Source of the DNA: Hoeflea sp.
GTDB taxonomy: Bacteria > Pseudomonadota > Alphaproteobacteria > Rhizobiales > Rhizobiaceae
Direction of reading: 5' to 3'
DNA length: 64,000 nucleotides
Assembly: GCA_020637795.1 (NCBI GenBank)
Contig: JACKJT010000003.1
Location: 124,001-188,000 of the forward strand
The position numbers and the translations under genes were made by a program. The first letter of the stretch is position 1. Each line of letters starts with the position of its first letter. The notes under the pieces are model-generated. The model did not search any database. It had not been told where the DNA came from and worked only from the letters and a program-made list of their open reading frames with translations. Below, one piece after another: positions 18,451 through 27,938 of the stretch.

Positions 18451-19701
18451 TCAATCCTGCGCGTCGAGAAGGGCTGACTTGTCGAGGCTGAAATTGCTCT
18501 CGATCCATCGCTCCTCGAGCGCGGCCAGCCGTGCGCCCATCTGCGGACCGGGGTTCACGCCCCGGGCAATCAGATCCGCGCCGGCAACGGGAAACACCGG
18601 TTTTTCCCAGCCGAGCGCGCGCGCCAGGTGACGGCTGTGACCGGCCGCATCGGTGAGCGCTGACGCATCGGCTTCGATGCGGCTGCGCGCCGAGACCAGC
18701 GACAGCCGGATCCGGTCGATGAGCGGCCCCGCGCCATGGCGGTAGAGCAGCCGGTCGAGCGCCGTGATCGCCAGCGTCGGTGCGATGACCGGCGCCTCGG
18801 ACCACTTGACCAGCCTGTCGGCCTCGGCCCGCGACATCTTCAGCCGCGAGGTAAGCCCGCGCATGCGCTCCGCATCCGGCGGCACCATCGCCATCAGCCG
18901 CAGCATCGGATCCGGCTCCCAGTCGAGTGCGACTTCGGTGGCGATCAGCCCGCCGATGGTATCGATGCCCCATTTCTCGCTCTCGGGCAGGACGGCGGAG
19001 AGCACCCCGGACTGGCGCATCCACAACAGCGCCCGGCCCGGGTCCTGCGCCTTGAGCAGGGTCTTGAGTTCCTTCCAGACCCGCTCCGGCGACAGCTTGC
19101 CGAGCTTGTCGCGCGCCCGGGCGCAGGCCTTCAGCGCCGCCGCGTCGGGCCGGCCGGCGCCGTAGTGGGCGAAGAAACGGAAATAGCGCAGCACCCGGAG
19201 ATAGTCCTCGGCAATCCGCGCGTCGGCGTCGCCGATGAACCGAACGGTGCGGCTGGCGATGTCGTCCAGTCCGCCGACCAGATCGATGACATTGCCGGTC
19301 TGATTGGCATATAGCGCGTTGATGGTAAAATCCCGCCGCTCGGCATCGAGCTGCCAGTCACTGCCGAAAACCACCCTGGCCCGCCTGCCATCGGTTTCCG
19401 CATCGTGCCGGAGCGTGGTGATCTCGAAACCGCGGCCATCGATGACCAGCGTCACCGTGCCATGATCGATCCCGGTCGGCACCGCCTTGATGCCTGCCGC
19501 CTCGGCCCGCGCCACCACCTGCTCGGGCTCCCAGCTTGTCGCAAGATCCGTGTCCGTGACCGCCAGGCCCATCAGCGAATTGCGCACGGCGCCGCCGACC
19601 ACCCGGACCTCTTCGCCGTCCTGGTTCAGGAGCGCAAAGATCCGGGCAAGCGCCGGTTCCTGGAACCAGTTCTCGTCAGCAACGCTTGCCGCAGAGCTCA
19701 T
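18451..19701 (-). CDS. cca: CCA tRNA nucleotidyltransferase / poly(A) polymerase family
   Basis: Adds or repairs the 3' CCA of tRNAs. 416 residues of the class II nucleotidyltransferase superfamily. The N-terminal catalytic block reads VRVVGGAVRNSLMGLAVTDTDLAT, with the DxD pair in TDTDLAT. Later blocks are RRDFTINALYAN, DLVGGLDDIASRTVRFIGDAD, and RIAEDYLRVLRYFRFFAHYG. The C-terminal half is helical. Its start overlaps the end of nudL by four bases, so DUF1285-nudL-cca are translationally coupled, an arrangement I recall as common in rhizobia. Confidence 0.94.
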   Translation of the reverse strand: MSSAASVADENWFQEPALARIFALLNQDGEEVRVVGGAVRNSLMGLAVTDTDLATSWEPEQVVARAEAAGIKAVPTGIDHGTVTLVIDGRGFEITTLRHDAETDGRRARVVFGSDWQLDAERRDFTINALYANQTGNVIDLVGGLDDIASRTVRFIGDADARIAEDYLRVLRYFRFFAHYGAGRPDAAALKACARARDKLGKLSPERVWKELKTLLKAQDPGRALLWMRQSGVLSAVLPESEKWGIDTIGGLIATEVALDWEPDPMLRLMAMVPPDAERMRGLTSRLKMSRAEADRLVKWSEAPVIAPTLAITALDRLLYRHGAGPLIDRIRLSLVSARSRIEADASALTDAAGHSRHLARALGWEKPVFPVAGADLIARGVNPGPQMGARLAALEERWIESNFSLDKSALLDAQD

Positions 19702-20357
19702 GCATAGAGCCTTTCATACATGGTTCGGATGATGCCGGCGGTGACGCCCCAGATGTGGTGTTCGCCGTAGGGCATCACGTAATAGTGGCGTTCGATGCCT
19801 TCCCAGACGCGGCTTTCGCGCCGGTGATTGGCCGGGTTCATCAGGAAGGACAGCGGCGTTTCGAACACTTCGTCGACCTCGACCGGGTTCGGGGTCAGCA
19901 CGTAGCCCGGCTTGACCACGGCCAGCACCGGCGTGATCCGGAAGCCCGTGGTGGTCATGTAGATCGGCAGCCGCCCGACCGGCTCGACGAAGCGGCGGTC
20001 GAGCCCGATTTCCTCTTCCGCCTCCCGCATGGCGGCGATTTCCTCGCTGCCGTCCTCGGGATCGACGGAACCGCCCGGGAACGCCACCTGTCCCGAATGT
20101 CGGCGCATGGCGGTGGCACGCCGCGTCAGGATCACCCGCGCGTCGGGTCCGTCATCGGTGACCGGCACCAGCACGGCGGCGTCGCGCAGCTTCGCGCCGA
20201 CCAGCCCCGAAACCAGTCCCGGATTGAGCACGTGATCGCCATGCCCCAGATGCGCCGGCTCCGGACCGAACGCATGCTCCGGATCATGCCGCTGCGCCCG
20301 CAGGCGAAATCCCTCGGCGTCGAAACCCTCCGGCGCCACAAAAACCGTATCCGTCAA
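19698..20357 (-). CDS. nudL: CoA pyrophosphatase-type NUDIX hydrolase
   Basis: A 219-residue NUDIX protein of the NudL type, which hydrolyses CoA and related dinucleotide pyrophosphates. The NUDIX box is GGSVDPEDGSEEIAAMREAE followed by EEIGL, and the CoA-specific lead-in VILTRRATAMRRHSGQVAFP precedes it. The start codon is TTG at 20357, forming a TTGA overlap with the DUF1285 stop codon, so it is translated by coupling. The C-terminus overlaps cca by four bases. Confidence 0.93.
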   Translation of the reverse strand: MTDTVFVAPEGFDAEGFRLRAQRHDPEHAFGPEPAHLGHGDHVLNPGLVSGLVGAKLRDAAVLVPVTDDGPDARVILTRRATAMRRHSGQVAFPGGSVDPEDGSEEIAAMREAEEEIGLDRRFVEPVGRLPIYMTTTGFRITPVLAVVKPGYVLTPNPVEVDEVFETPLSFLMNPANHRRESRVWEGIERHYYVMPYGEHHIWGVTAGIIRTMYERLYA

Positions 20358-20974
20358 ACACCCGCCTCCAGCCTGTCCATCGGCATGACCGGAAACACCG
20401 CCCCGGCCGAGCGGATGGCGTACATCGCCTCGCCATCGATCTCGATTTCCTCGCCCAGAGCCAGCAGGTCATAGGTCACGGCCCGGTTGACCAGCGCTTC
20501 AAGCCGGCCCCGGACCAGAAGGTAGGGCTTGAGCTGGTCGGTCTCGCCGGTGACGACGAATCGCAGCGGATTGTCGGATCCGGCTCGCACCACATCGCCG
20601 ACATTGGTGCGGAATGTCAGCACCTGGCCATCCTCCTCGTCGCTCACGGTCATCTCGACAGCCAGAAAAGGCGCATCCACGACGCGGATGCCGATCTTTT
20701 CCACAGGCGTGACGAGATAGGTCTTGCCGTCCTCGTCCACGCGCAGGACCGTGGAAAAAAGCCGCACCAGCGCCGGTCGCCCGATCGGCGTGCCCATGTA
20801 GAACCAGGTGCCGTCAGCACGGATTTCCATGTCGATATCGCCGCAATAGGGCGGATTCCAGCGCTCGACCGGGGGCAAACCATCCTTGCCGGCATTACGG
20901 TCGGCCCGGGCGCGCGAAATCAGCGCGGCAAGATCGCCGGCATCTGTTTTCGTTTCGGTCCTTGTTTTTGCCAT
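20354..20974 (-). CDS. DUF1285-family protein
   Basis: A 206-residue protein of the DUF1285 family, recognised by VERWNPPYCGDIDMEIRADG, WFYMGTPIGRPALVRLFSTV, then LVTPVEKIGIRV and PFLAVEM. It is a soluble beta-rich protein with no known enzyme activity. It begins the three-gene unit DUF1285-nudL-cca with four-base overlaps. The start is ATG 20974. The divergent spacer to the MoxR gene is 116 bases and should hold both promoters. Confidence 0.88.
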   Translation of the reverse strand: MAKTRTETKTDAGDLAALISRARADRNAGKDGLPPVERWNPPYCGDIDMEIRADGTWFYMGTPIGRPALVRLFSTVLRVDEDGKTYLVTPVEKIGIRVVDAPFLAVEMTVSDEEDGQVLTFRTNVGDVVRAGSDNPLRFVVTGETDQLKPYLLVRGRLEALVNRAVTYDLLALGEEIEIDGEAMYAIRSAGAVFPVMPMDRLEAGV

Positions 20975-21090
20975 TGTCCTGTCCAGCTATGATTACAGGT
21001 AACCAGATAGTCATCTGAACGGCACTTGTCAGCCTTTCGCCTTAGAATAAGCTGTTTGCGAGCCACGAACCAGAACGCGCGGAGACACCC

Positions 21091-22104
21091 ATGGGACGCA
21101 TCGACACTGGCGCAAAGCCGATTGACGAAAAGGCAGTCATTGCGGCGGCCGAACAGGCGCTGGCCGACATTTCGGCCATCAAGCAGGCGGTGTCGGATGT
21201 CATTTTCGGCCAGGAAAGCGTGGTCGAGCAGACATTGCTGGCCGTCCTCTCCGGCGGCCATGCGCTTCTCGTCGGCGTTCCCGGCCTCGCCAAGACCAAG
21301 CTGGTCACCACGCTCGGCACCGTTCTCGGGCTGAATTCGAACCGCATCCAGTTCACTCCCGATCTGATGCCGTCCGATATTCTCGGCTCCGAAGTCATGG
21401 ACCAGGACGACAAGGGCCGCCGCTCCTTCCGCTTCGTCCCCGGTCCGGTGTTCACGCAATTGCTGATGGCCGACGAAATCAACCGCGCCTCGCCGCGCAC
21501 CCAGTCGGCGCTCTTGCAGGCCATGCAGGAGTACCACGTCACCGTCGCCGGCGCCGCCCACGACCTGCCGCGTCCCTTCCACGTGCTGGCGACGCAGAAC
21601 CCGCTCGAGCAGGAAGGCACCTACCCGCTGCCCGAGGCACAGCTCGACCGATTCCTGATGCAGGTTGACGTTCCTTACCCGGAAATGGCCGCCGAACGCC
21701 GCATCCTGCTCGAAACCACCGGCGCGCAGGAAGCCTCGGCCCGGCCCGCCGTCACCATGGAGCGGCTGGCCGAGATCCAGGCGCTGATCCGCCAGATGCC
21801 GGTGCCTGAATCGGTGGTTGACGCGATCCTCGAGCTCGTCCGCGCCGCCCGTCCCGGTCATGGCAATGCGAAGGTCGACGAAACCGTCTCCTGGGGCCCC
21901 GGCCCCCGCGCCGGCCAGGCGATGATGCTCTGCGCCCGCGCCCGCGCGCTCTACGACGGCAGGCTCGCTCCCTCGATCGACGACGTCCGCGCGCTGGCCG
22001 AACCGATCCTGCAGCACCGCATGGCCCTGACCTTCTCGGCCCGCGCCGAAGGGATCGGCATCCGCGACGTCATCGCCGGGCTCATAGCCCCGAAAGCCGG
22101 GTGA
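21091..22104 (+). CDS. MoxR-family AAA+ ATPase
   Basis: A 337-residue AAA+ chaperone-like ATPase. Walker A is LLVGVPGLAKTKLVTTL at about residues 60-76, Walker B is LLMADEINRASPRTQSALLQ, with sensor 1 in VLATQNPLEQEGTYPLPEAQ and an arginine-containing QLDRFLMQV. MoxR ATPases work with DUF58 and von Willebrand-domain partners to mature or insert metal-enzyme or envelope complexes. This gene starts a four-gene operon: the DUF58 gene follows after 4 bases. The client is unknown. Confidence 0.94.
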   Translation: MGRIDTGAKPIDEKAVIAAAEQALADISAIKQAVSDVIFGQESVVEQTLLAVLSGGHALLVGVPGLAKTKLVTTLGTVLGLNSNRIQFTPDLMPSDILGSEVMDQDDKGRRSFRFVPGPVFTQLLMADEINRASPRTQSALLQAMQEYHVTVAGAAHDLPRPFHVLATQNPLEQEGTYPLPEAQLDRFLMQVDVPYPEMAAERRILLETTGAQEASARPAVTMERLAEIQALIRQMPVPESVVDAILELVRAARPGHGNAKVDETVSWGPGPRAGQAMMLCARARALYDGRLAPSIDDVRALAEPILQHRMALTFSARAEGIGIRDVIAGLIAPKAG

Positions 22105-22108
22105 CCCG

Positions 22109-23026
22109 ATGGCCCCGATCGGCCAGCTGACCCGACCGACCGAGCGGCTCGACGTGCTTGCCCGCGCCCGCCAGCGCGCGGCGCTTCTGCCCGATTGCCT
22201 GGCCGAGGCGCGGCGCGTCGCCAACACCGTCATCGCCGGCTGGCACGGCCGCCGCAAGCGCGGCATCGGCGAAACCTTCTGGCAGTTCAGGCCCTATGTC
22301 GACGGCGAATCGCTGTCGCGCATCGACTGGCGCCGCTCGGCGCGCGACGACAATCTCTATGTCCGCGACCGCGAGTGGGAAGCCGCGCACACCATCTGGC
22401 TGTGGGCCGACCAGTCGCCCTCGATGCTCTACAAATCCGATGTCGCCATCGTCTCCAAGGAAAGCCGGGCGCTGGTGCTGATGCTCGCGCTGGCCGAAAT
22501 CCTCTCGCGCTCGGGCGAACGCATCGGCTGTCCCGGCGTCATGGAACCTGTCGCCTCCAGGAATGCCGCCGAACGGCTGGCGCTGGCACTGGCCCACGCG
22601 CCCATCCAGACCACCCTGCCCGATCTCGGCCGGATCGGCCGCATGAGCGATGTCGTCCTGATCGGTGATTTCCTCGACGCGGACGAAACGCTTGAGAGCT
22701 GCATCGGCCCCGCGGCCCGGCGCGGCGTGCGCGGACATGTCATCGAGGTCGCCGATCCCGCCGAAGAGACATTTCCCTATTCCGGGCGCACCGAGTTCCG
22801 CGATCCGGAAACCGGCCAGAAACTGGTTGCCGGCCGCGCCGAAACCATTGCCGCCGATTACCGCAAGGAATGGATCGCCCGCCGCGAGTCCCTGGCGCAG
22901 GGCGTGCGAAAGATGGGCTGGAGCTTTCTCGCCCACCGCACCGACCGGCTTGCCTCCGAAGCGCTTGCCGCGGCGCACGGCCATCTCTCCGGCATTCCGG
23001 CAGCCAAGAAGGCGGCATTCTCATGA
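22109..23026 (+). CDS. DUF58-domain protein, MoxR partner
   Basis: A 305-residue protein with the DUF58 signature: GRRKRGIGETFWQFRPYVDG, then SRIDWRRSARDDNLYVRDRE, then WLWADQSPSMLY. The last resembles the von Willebrand MIDAS start (D-x-S-x-S). No membrane segment is visible, so it is cytoplasmic or peripheral. It lies directly after the MoxR ATPase, its usual partner, and its stop overlaps the next start as ATGA. Function inferred only from the operon type. Confidence 0.92.
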   Translation: MAPIGQLTRPTERLDVLARARQRAALLPDCLAEARRVANTVIAGWHGRRKRGIGETFWQFRPYVDGESLSRIDWRRSARDDNLYVRDREWEAAHTIWLWADQSPSMLYKSDVAIVSKESRALVLMLALAEILSRSGERIGCPGVMEPVASRNAAERLALALAHAPIQTTLPDLGRIGRMSDVVLIGDFLDADETLESCIGPAARRGVRGHVIEVADPAEETFPYSGRTEFRDPETGQKLVAGRAETIAADYRKEWIARRESLAQGVRKMGWSFLAHRTDRLASEALAAAHGHLSGIPAAKKAAFS

Positions 23027-25830
23027 TGGCAGGCCTTCCATTCGCCTTCGGCGCGCCGGCGATCCTGTTCGGGCTCTTGGCCCTGCCGGTGATCTGGTGG
23101 CTGTTGCGGTTGACCCCGCCCCGCCCGCAGGCCGAACCTTTTGCGCCGCTCGCCATCCTTGCCCGCGTGCTGAAGCCCGAGGAGACCCCGTCGCGCAGCC
23201 CCTGGTGGCTGACCGCGCTGCGCCTGCTGATCGCGGCACTGGTCATCCTGGCGCTGGCCGAACCGGTGCTCAATCCACGCGACCGCGGCCTGTCGTCGGA
23301 CGGCCCGCTGGCGCTGGTCATCGACAATGGCTGGGCCAGCGCACCGGACTGGGACGCACGGGTGGAGGCGGCCGGGATGCTGATCAACGAGGCCGAGGAT
23401 CTCGACATCCCGGTCGCCATCGTGTTCACCGCCAACCGCCGCCATGACGCCACGCCGGCCACCTTCGAGCAGGCACGCGATCAGCTGCGCGCAGCCAGAC
23501 CGCAACCGCTGCGCCCGGAACGCAACGCAGCCGTGACCGCGCTGGTCGCAGCACTCGGCCAGACCCGCCCCGGCACCATTGCCTATGTCACCGACGGCAT
23601 AGAGACCGCCGACGCGGCCGATGCGCTCAACCGCCTTTCCGCACTCGAAGCCTCCGCGATCCGGATCATAGGCGCAACGGAAGCCAAAGCCCTGGCGCTG
23701 ACCGGCGCCGACAATGGTGCCGAAGCGCTCGACATCACCGCGAGCCGGCTCGACACCGCCCCGGCAGAGAGCTTCGGACTGACCGCGAGCGACAGCAAGG
23801 GCCGCGAGATCGCGGCCGGCGAGATCCGTTTCGAGGCCGGCGCCGCGGAAGCCACCGGGACCATCTCTGCTCCCTTCGAGATCCGCAACGACATCGCCCG
23901 TCTCGACGTGACCGGGATCGACACCGCCGGCTCGGTTCGGCTGCTCGACGACAGCTTCCGCCGCCGCCGGGTGGCGCTGATCTCCGGGGAAGCCGCCGAC
24001 ATTGCCCAGCCGCTGCTCTCGCCGCTCTACTACATCAATCGCGCGCTCTCCCCCTATGCCGACCTGATCGAGGCCGACAGCGATGAAATGTCCGCGTCCA
24101 TCCCCAAGCTGCTGGCGCAGTCTCCGGCGGTGATCGTCATGTCCGATATCGGCACCTTGCCCGACGATGTCAGCACGTCGCTCAGTGAATGGGTCGACCG
24201 GGGCGGAACGCTGATCCGCTTTGCCGGCCCTCGCCTTGCCGCGGCTCCTGCAGACAGCAGGCTCCTGCCCGTGCTGTTGCGCAAGGGCGAACGCGAGCTC
24301 GGCGGCGCATTGTCCTGGATCGAGCCGCAGCCGCTGGCCGACTACCCCGCGACCGGCCCGTTTGCCGGCCTGCCGACGCCGCGCGACATCACCGTCCGGC
24401 GCCAGGTCCTCGCCGAGCCAACCTCCGATCTGGCGGCACGCACCTGGGCAAGCCTTGCCGACGGCACACCGCTGGTCACCGCGACCGATCGCGGCGCCGG
24501 GCGGATCGTGCTGTTCCATGTCACCGCCGAGGCGAGCTGGTCGAACCTGCCGATCTCCGGCCACTTCGTCGACATGCTGCGCCGCGTCGTGCAGCTCTCC
24601 CGCGCCGTCGCCGGCGGCGGCGAAGCCGGATCCGGCATCCTGCCGCCCTGGCGGCTGCTCGATGCCAACGCGGCCCTGTTGCCGGCAAGCGGCGACGCTA
24701 GGCCGCTCGACCTGACCGGCGGCAAGGTGCCGGCGGCAGGCCCCGACAATCCGCCGGGCCTCTATGGCGGCGAGGACGGGTTTGTCGCGCTCAACCTGTT
24801 CAATTCCGGCGAAACCCTCGCCCCGATCGCGATCCCCGAGTTCGAAGTGCCGGTCACCCGCTCCGCGATCGCCAGCGACAGCGCGGTCGATTTCAGGCCC
24901 TGGCTGTTTGCCGCGGCGCTGATCGCCCTTCTGGCCGATACGCTCATCGTGCTGGTTCTGAACGGCGCCTTCCGCCGCCGCGGCCTCAGGCCGTCTTCCG
25001 CGACCGCGATGGTCCTGATCGCCGGCCTCTCGCTGTCGGTGTTCGCGGCACCGGGAACCGGCCATGCCCAGGACGCGCAACCCGGCGATGCCGATCTGCT
25101 CGAGAGTCTCGACCGGACCCGCCTCGCCTATGTCATCACCGGCGATGAGGAGACCGACAACATCAGCAGGCTCGGTCTCGACAGCCTGTCGCGCTATCTC
25201 TTCAGCCGCACCGCGCTGGAACCGGGAACGGCCGTCGGCGTCGACATCGAGACCGACCAGCTTGCACTCTATCCGCTGATCTACTGGCCGATGAGCGAGG
25301 ATGCCGACATGCCCTCGCCCGGCGCCATCAGCCGCATCGACGCCTACATGAAGAGCGGCGGCACGGTGCTGTTCGACACCCGCGACAGGATCGTCGACCT
25401 CGGCGGCGGTTCAAGCATCCTGACGCTGAGATTGCAGCAGATCCTGGCCAGCCTCGACATTCCGCCGCTCGAGCCGGTGCCGGCCGATCACGTGCTGACC
25501 AAGTCCTTTTTTCTGCTCGATACGTTTCCGGGCCGCTATTCCGACGGTCCGCTCTGGGTGGAAGCCATTCCTGAAACCGACAATCCCGCCGAGCGCCCGG
25601 CGCGCACCGGCGACGGCGTGTCCTCGATCCTCATCACCGGCAACGACATGGCTGCCGCCTGGGCCGTCGACGAGCAGGGCTTTCCGATGTTTGCCACCGT
25701 GCCTCCCGACCCCTGGCAACGCGAATATGCCTTCCGCGCCGGGGTCAACATCGTCATGTACATGCTGACCGGCAACTACAAGGCGGACCAGGTCCACATC
25801 CCCGCCCTTCTCGAACGATTGGGGCAATGA
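23023..25830 (+). CDS. Membrane protein with BatA-like N-terminus and DUF4159 domain
   Basis: 935 residues. The N-terminus (about 1-90) has two membrane helices with FGAPAILFGLLALPVIWWLL and LRLTPPRPQAEPFAPLAILA, the Aerotolerance/BatA signature. A large periplasmic or cytoplasmic middle (about 90-620) resembles a von Willebrand/glutamine-amidotransferase-like scaffold. A helix pair follows near residues 630-680. The DUF4159 domain covers about 690-930: RLAYVITGDEETDNISRLGL, then YPLIYWPM. The start at ATG 23023 overlaps the DUF58 stop by four bases; an ATG also follows directly at 23026. Third gene of the MoxR operon. Confidence 0.9.
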   Translation: MMAGLPFAFGAPAILFGLLALPVIWWLLRLTPPRPQAEPFAPLAILARVLKPEETPSRSPWWLTALRLLIAALVILALAEPVLNPRDRGLSSDGPLALVIDNGWASAPDWDARVEAAGMLINEAEDLDIPVAIVFTANRRHDATPATFEQARDQLRAARPQPLRPERNAAVTALVAALGQTRPGTIAYVTDGIETADAADALNRLSALEASAIRIIGATEAKALALTGADNGAEALDITASRLDTAPAESFGLTASDSKGREIAAGEIRFEAGAAEATGTISAPFEIRNDIARLDVTGIDTAGSVRLLDDSFRRRRVALISGEAADIAQPLLSPLYYINRALSPYADLIEADSDEMSASIPKLLAQSPAVIVMSDIGTLPDDVSTSLSEWVDRGGTLIRFAGPRLAAAPADSRLLPVLLRKGERELGGALSWIEPQPLADYPATGPFAGLPTPRDITVRRQVLAEPTSDLAARTWASLADGTPLVTATDRGAGRIVLFHVTAEASWSNLPISGHFVDMLRRVVQLSRAVAGGGEAGSGILPPWRLLDANAALLPASGDARPLDLTGGKVPAAGPDNPPGLYGGEDGFVALNLFNSGETLAPIAIPEFEVPVTRSAIASDSAVDFRPWLFAAALIALLADTLIVLVLNGAFRRRGLRPSSATAMVLIAGLSLSVFAAPGTGHAQDAQPGDADLLESLDRTRLAYVITGDEETDNISRLGLDSLSRYLFSRTALEPGTAVGVDIETDQLALYPLIYWPMSEDADMPSPGAISRIDAYMKSGGTVLFDTRDRIVDLGGGSSILTLRLQQILASLDIPPLEPVPADHVLTKSFFLLDTFPGRYSDGPLWVEAIPETDNPAERPARTGDGVSSILITGNDMAAAWAVDEQGFPMFATVPPDPWQREYAFRAGVNIVMYMLTGNYKADQVHIPALLERLGQ

Positions 25831-25831
25831 G

Positions 25832-27895
25832 ATGAGCCTGGCGTTTGACCCGTTCCTGCCACTGCCGGCGATCCTGGCAATTGCCCTCGTGGCGCTTTTG
25901 CTGGTCGGTTGGGCCATTGCCAAGCGGATGCGCGGTGCCGCACTTCGCGCGCTGGCGCTCGCCGCCGTGGTGCTGGCGCTGGCCAACCCCGTCGCCAATT
26001 TCGAGGATCGCGAGCCGGTCTCGAGCGTGGTCGCCATCGTCGTCGACCGCAGCCCGAGCCAGATGAACGCCGACCGCACCGCCCGCACCGACGCGGCGCT
26101 GAAGGCGCTGACCGAGCGCATTGCCCGCTACCCGGCCTTCGAAACCCGCATCATCGAGGCCGTCACCGACCCCGACGCGCAGTCGCCCTCCACCCGCCTG
26201 TTCGAGGCGCTGGCGTCGGGCATCCGCGATGTGCCGAGTTCCCGGCTTGCCGGCGCGGTGATGATCACCGACGGGCAGGTCCATGACGTGCCCGGCTCGC
26301 TCTCCGCACTCGGTCTCGATGCTCCGCTGCACGGCCTGATCGTCGGCGAACCCGACGAGAGAGACCGGCGGGTCGACATCGTCCGCAGCCCCCGCTTCGG
26401 CATCGTCGGCGAAGACCAGGAAATCGTCTACCGGGTGAGCGAGGACGGCGCCGCGTCACCCGGCGGCCCGGTCAATGTCACCGTCCGGGTCAATGGCGAG
26501 GAGATCTCGACGGAAACCGCCACTGCCGGCGAGGAAACCCCGTTCTATCTCAACCTGCCGCGTGGCGGCGAGAACATCATCGAATTCTCCGTCGACGATC
26601 TGGATGGCGAAGTCACCACCGCCAACAACCACACCGTCACGCTGATCGAGGGCATTCGCGAAAACCTGCGGGTGCTTCTGGTCTCGGGCGCGCCACATGC
26701 CGGCGAACGCGCCTGGCGCAACCTCTTGAAGTCGGACGCCTCCGTCGATCTGGTGCATTTCACCATCCTGCGTCCGCCGGAAAAGCAGGACGGCACGCCG
26801 ATCTCCGAACTCTCGCTGATCGCCTTCCCGACGCGCGAACTGTTCGTCGAGAAGATCGATGAGTTCGACCTGATCATCTTCGATCGTTACCAGAACCGTG
26901 GCGTGCTGCCGGTTCTCTATTACGACTACATCGCCCGCTATGTCGAAGACGGCGGCGCCTTGCTGGTTGCCGCCGGTCCGGAACTGTCCGGGGTGGAGTC
27001 GATTGCGGAGACCCCGCTGGCACCGGCACTCCCGGCAGTGCCGACCGGAGCCGTGACGGCTGCGGGCTACTATCCGCGGCTATCGGACGACGGCAGGCGC
27101 CATCCCGTGACCCGGACCCTGCCCGGCGGCCTGAACGAGCCGCCCGACTGGGGCCGCTGGTTCCGCACCGTCGGCGTCCGCGACGCCCAGGGCGATGTGG
27201 TGATGCGCGGCGCCGACAACGAGCCGCTGCTGGTGCTCAACCGCTATGGCGAAGGCCGTGTGGCGATGCTTTTGTCCGATCACGGCTGGCTCTGGGCGCG
27301 CGGCTTCGAAGGCGGCGGGCCGCATGTCTCGCTCTACCGGCGCATCGCCCACTGGCTGATGAAGGAGCCGTCGCTCGAGGAAGAGGCCCTTCGCGCCACA
27401 GCCAATGGCCGCACGCTGGTGATCGAGCGGCAGACCATGGCCGACACCACCGACCCGGCCACCATCGAGCTTCCCTCGGGCGAAACCCGCGAGGTCATCC
27501 TCGCGCCGGCGGGCGACGGATTGTTCCGCTCCGAAATCGTTCTCGATCAGCCCGGTCTGGTGGAAGTCACCTCGGGCGATCTGCGCGCCCTCGCCCATGT
27601 CGGCGCAGTCGACGCGCCCGAGTTCCGGGCAACCGTTTCCACCACCGAGGTGATTGCGCCGCTGTCGGCGGAAAGCGGCGGGCTGACGCGACGCGTCAAT
27701 GCCGCGGCCACCGATCTGCCGCAGATCCTGCCGACGCGGTCGGCGCGCATCGATGCCGGCGAGCGCATGGGATTGCGCGCCAGCAACGAAAGCGTTCTCA
27801 AGGGGGTGCGGTCGGTGCCGCTGTTTGGCGGATTCCTGGGACTCGCCTTGATGATCCTGGCGCTCGGCGCCACCTGGTTCCGCGAGGGTCGCTGA
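25832..27895 (+). CDS. Membrane-anchored von Willebrand/glutamine-amidotransferase-like protein
   Basis: 687 residues. Two N-terminal helices (about 10-55) lead to VVAIVVDRSPSQMNADRTAR, a MIDAS-like strand where D-x-S-x-S is kept. A beta-sandwich follows, then a region with NLRVLLVSGAPHAGERAWRN, FDLIIFDRYQ and GGALLVAAGPEL, like the class I glutamine amidotransferase fold but without an obvious catalytic triad. A C-terminal helix (GGFLGLALMILALGATWF) anchors the end. It starts one base after the DUF4159 stop. Last gene of the MoxR operon; it converges on ggpS with 43 bases between. Confidence 0.87.
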   Translation: MSLAFDPFLPLPAILAIALVALLLVGWAIAKRMRGAALRALALAAVVLALANPVANFEDREPVSSVVAIVVDRSPSQMNADRTARTDAALKALTERIARYPAFETRIIEAVTDPDAQSPSTRLFEALASGIRDVPSSRLAGAVMITDGQVHDVPGSLSALGLDAPLHGLIVGEPDERDRRVDIVRSPRFGIVGEDQEIVYRVSEDGAASPGGPVNVTVRVNGEEISTETATAGEETPFYLNLPRGGENIIEFSVDDLDGEVTTANNHTVTLIEGIRENLRVLLVSGAPHAGERAWRNLLKSDASVDLVHFTILRPPEKQDGTPISELSLIAFPTRELFVEKIDEFDLIIFDRYQNRGVLPVLYYDYIARYVEDGGALLVAAGPELSGVESIAETPLAPALPAVPTGAVTAAGYYPRLSDDGRRHPVTRTLPGGLNEPPDWGRWFRTVGVRDAQGDVVMRGADNEPLLVLNRYGEGRVAMLLSDHGWLWARGFEGGGPHVSLYRRIAHWLMKEPSLEEEALRATANGRTLVIERQTMADTTDPATIELPSGETREVILAPAGDGLFRSEIVLDQPGLVEVTSGDLRALAHVGAVDAPEFRATVSTTEVIAPLSAESGGLTRRVNAAATDLPQILPTRSARIDAGERMGLRASNESVLKGVRSVPLFGGFLGLALMILALGATWFREGR

Positions 27896-27938
27896 TCCTC
27901 GCGGTTGGGAACGGCCGCCGGGCCGGCCCTCTTGCCGA

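Noticed and set aside
22858..25080. Long open frame (740 codons) on the minus strand across the MoxR operon
   Set aside because: Arg/Gly/Asp-rich shadow of the DUF58 and DUF4159 genes, with no ribosome-binding site or motif.
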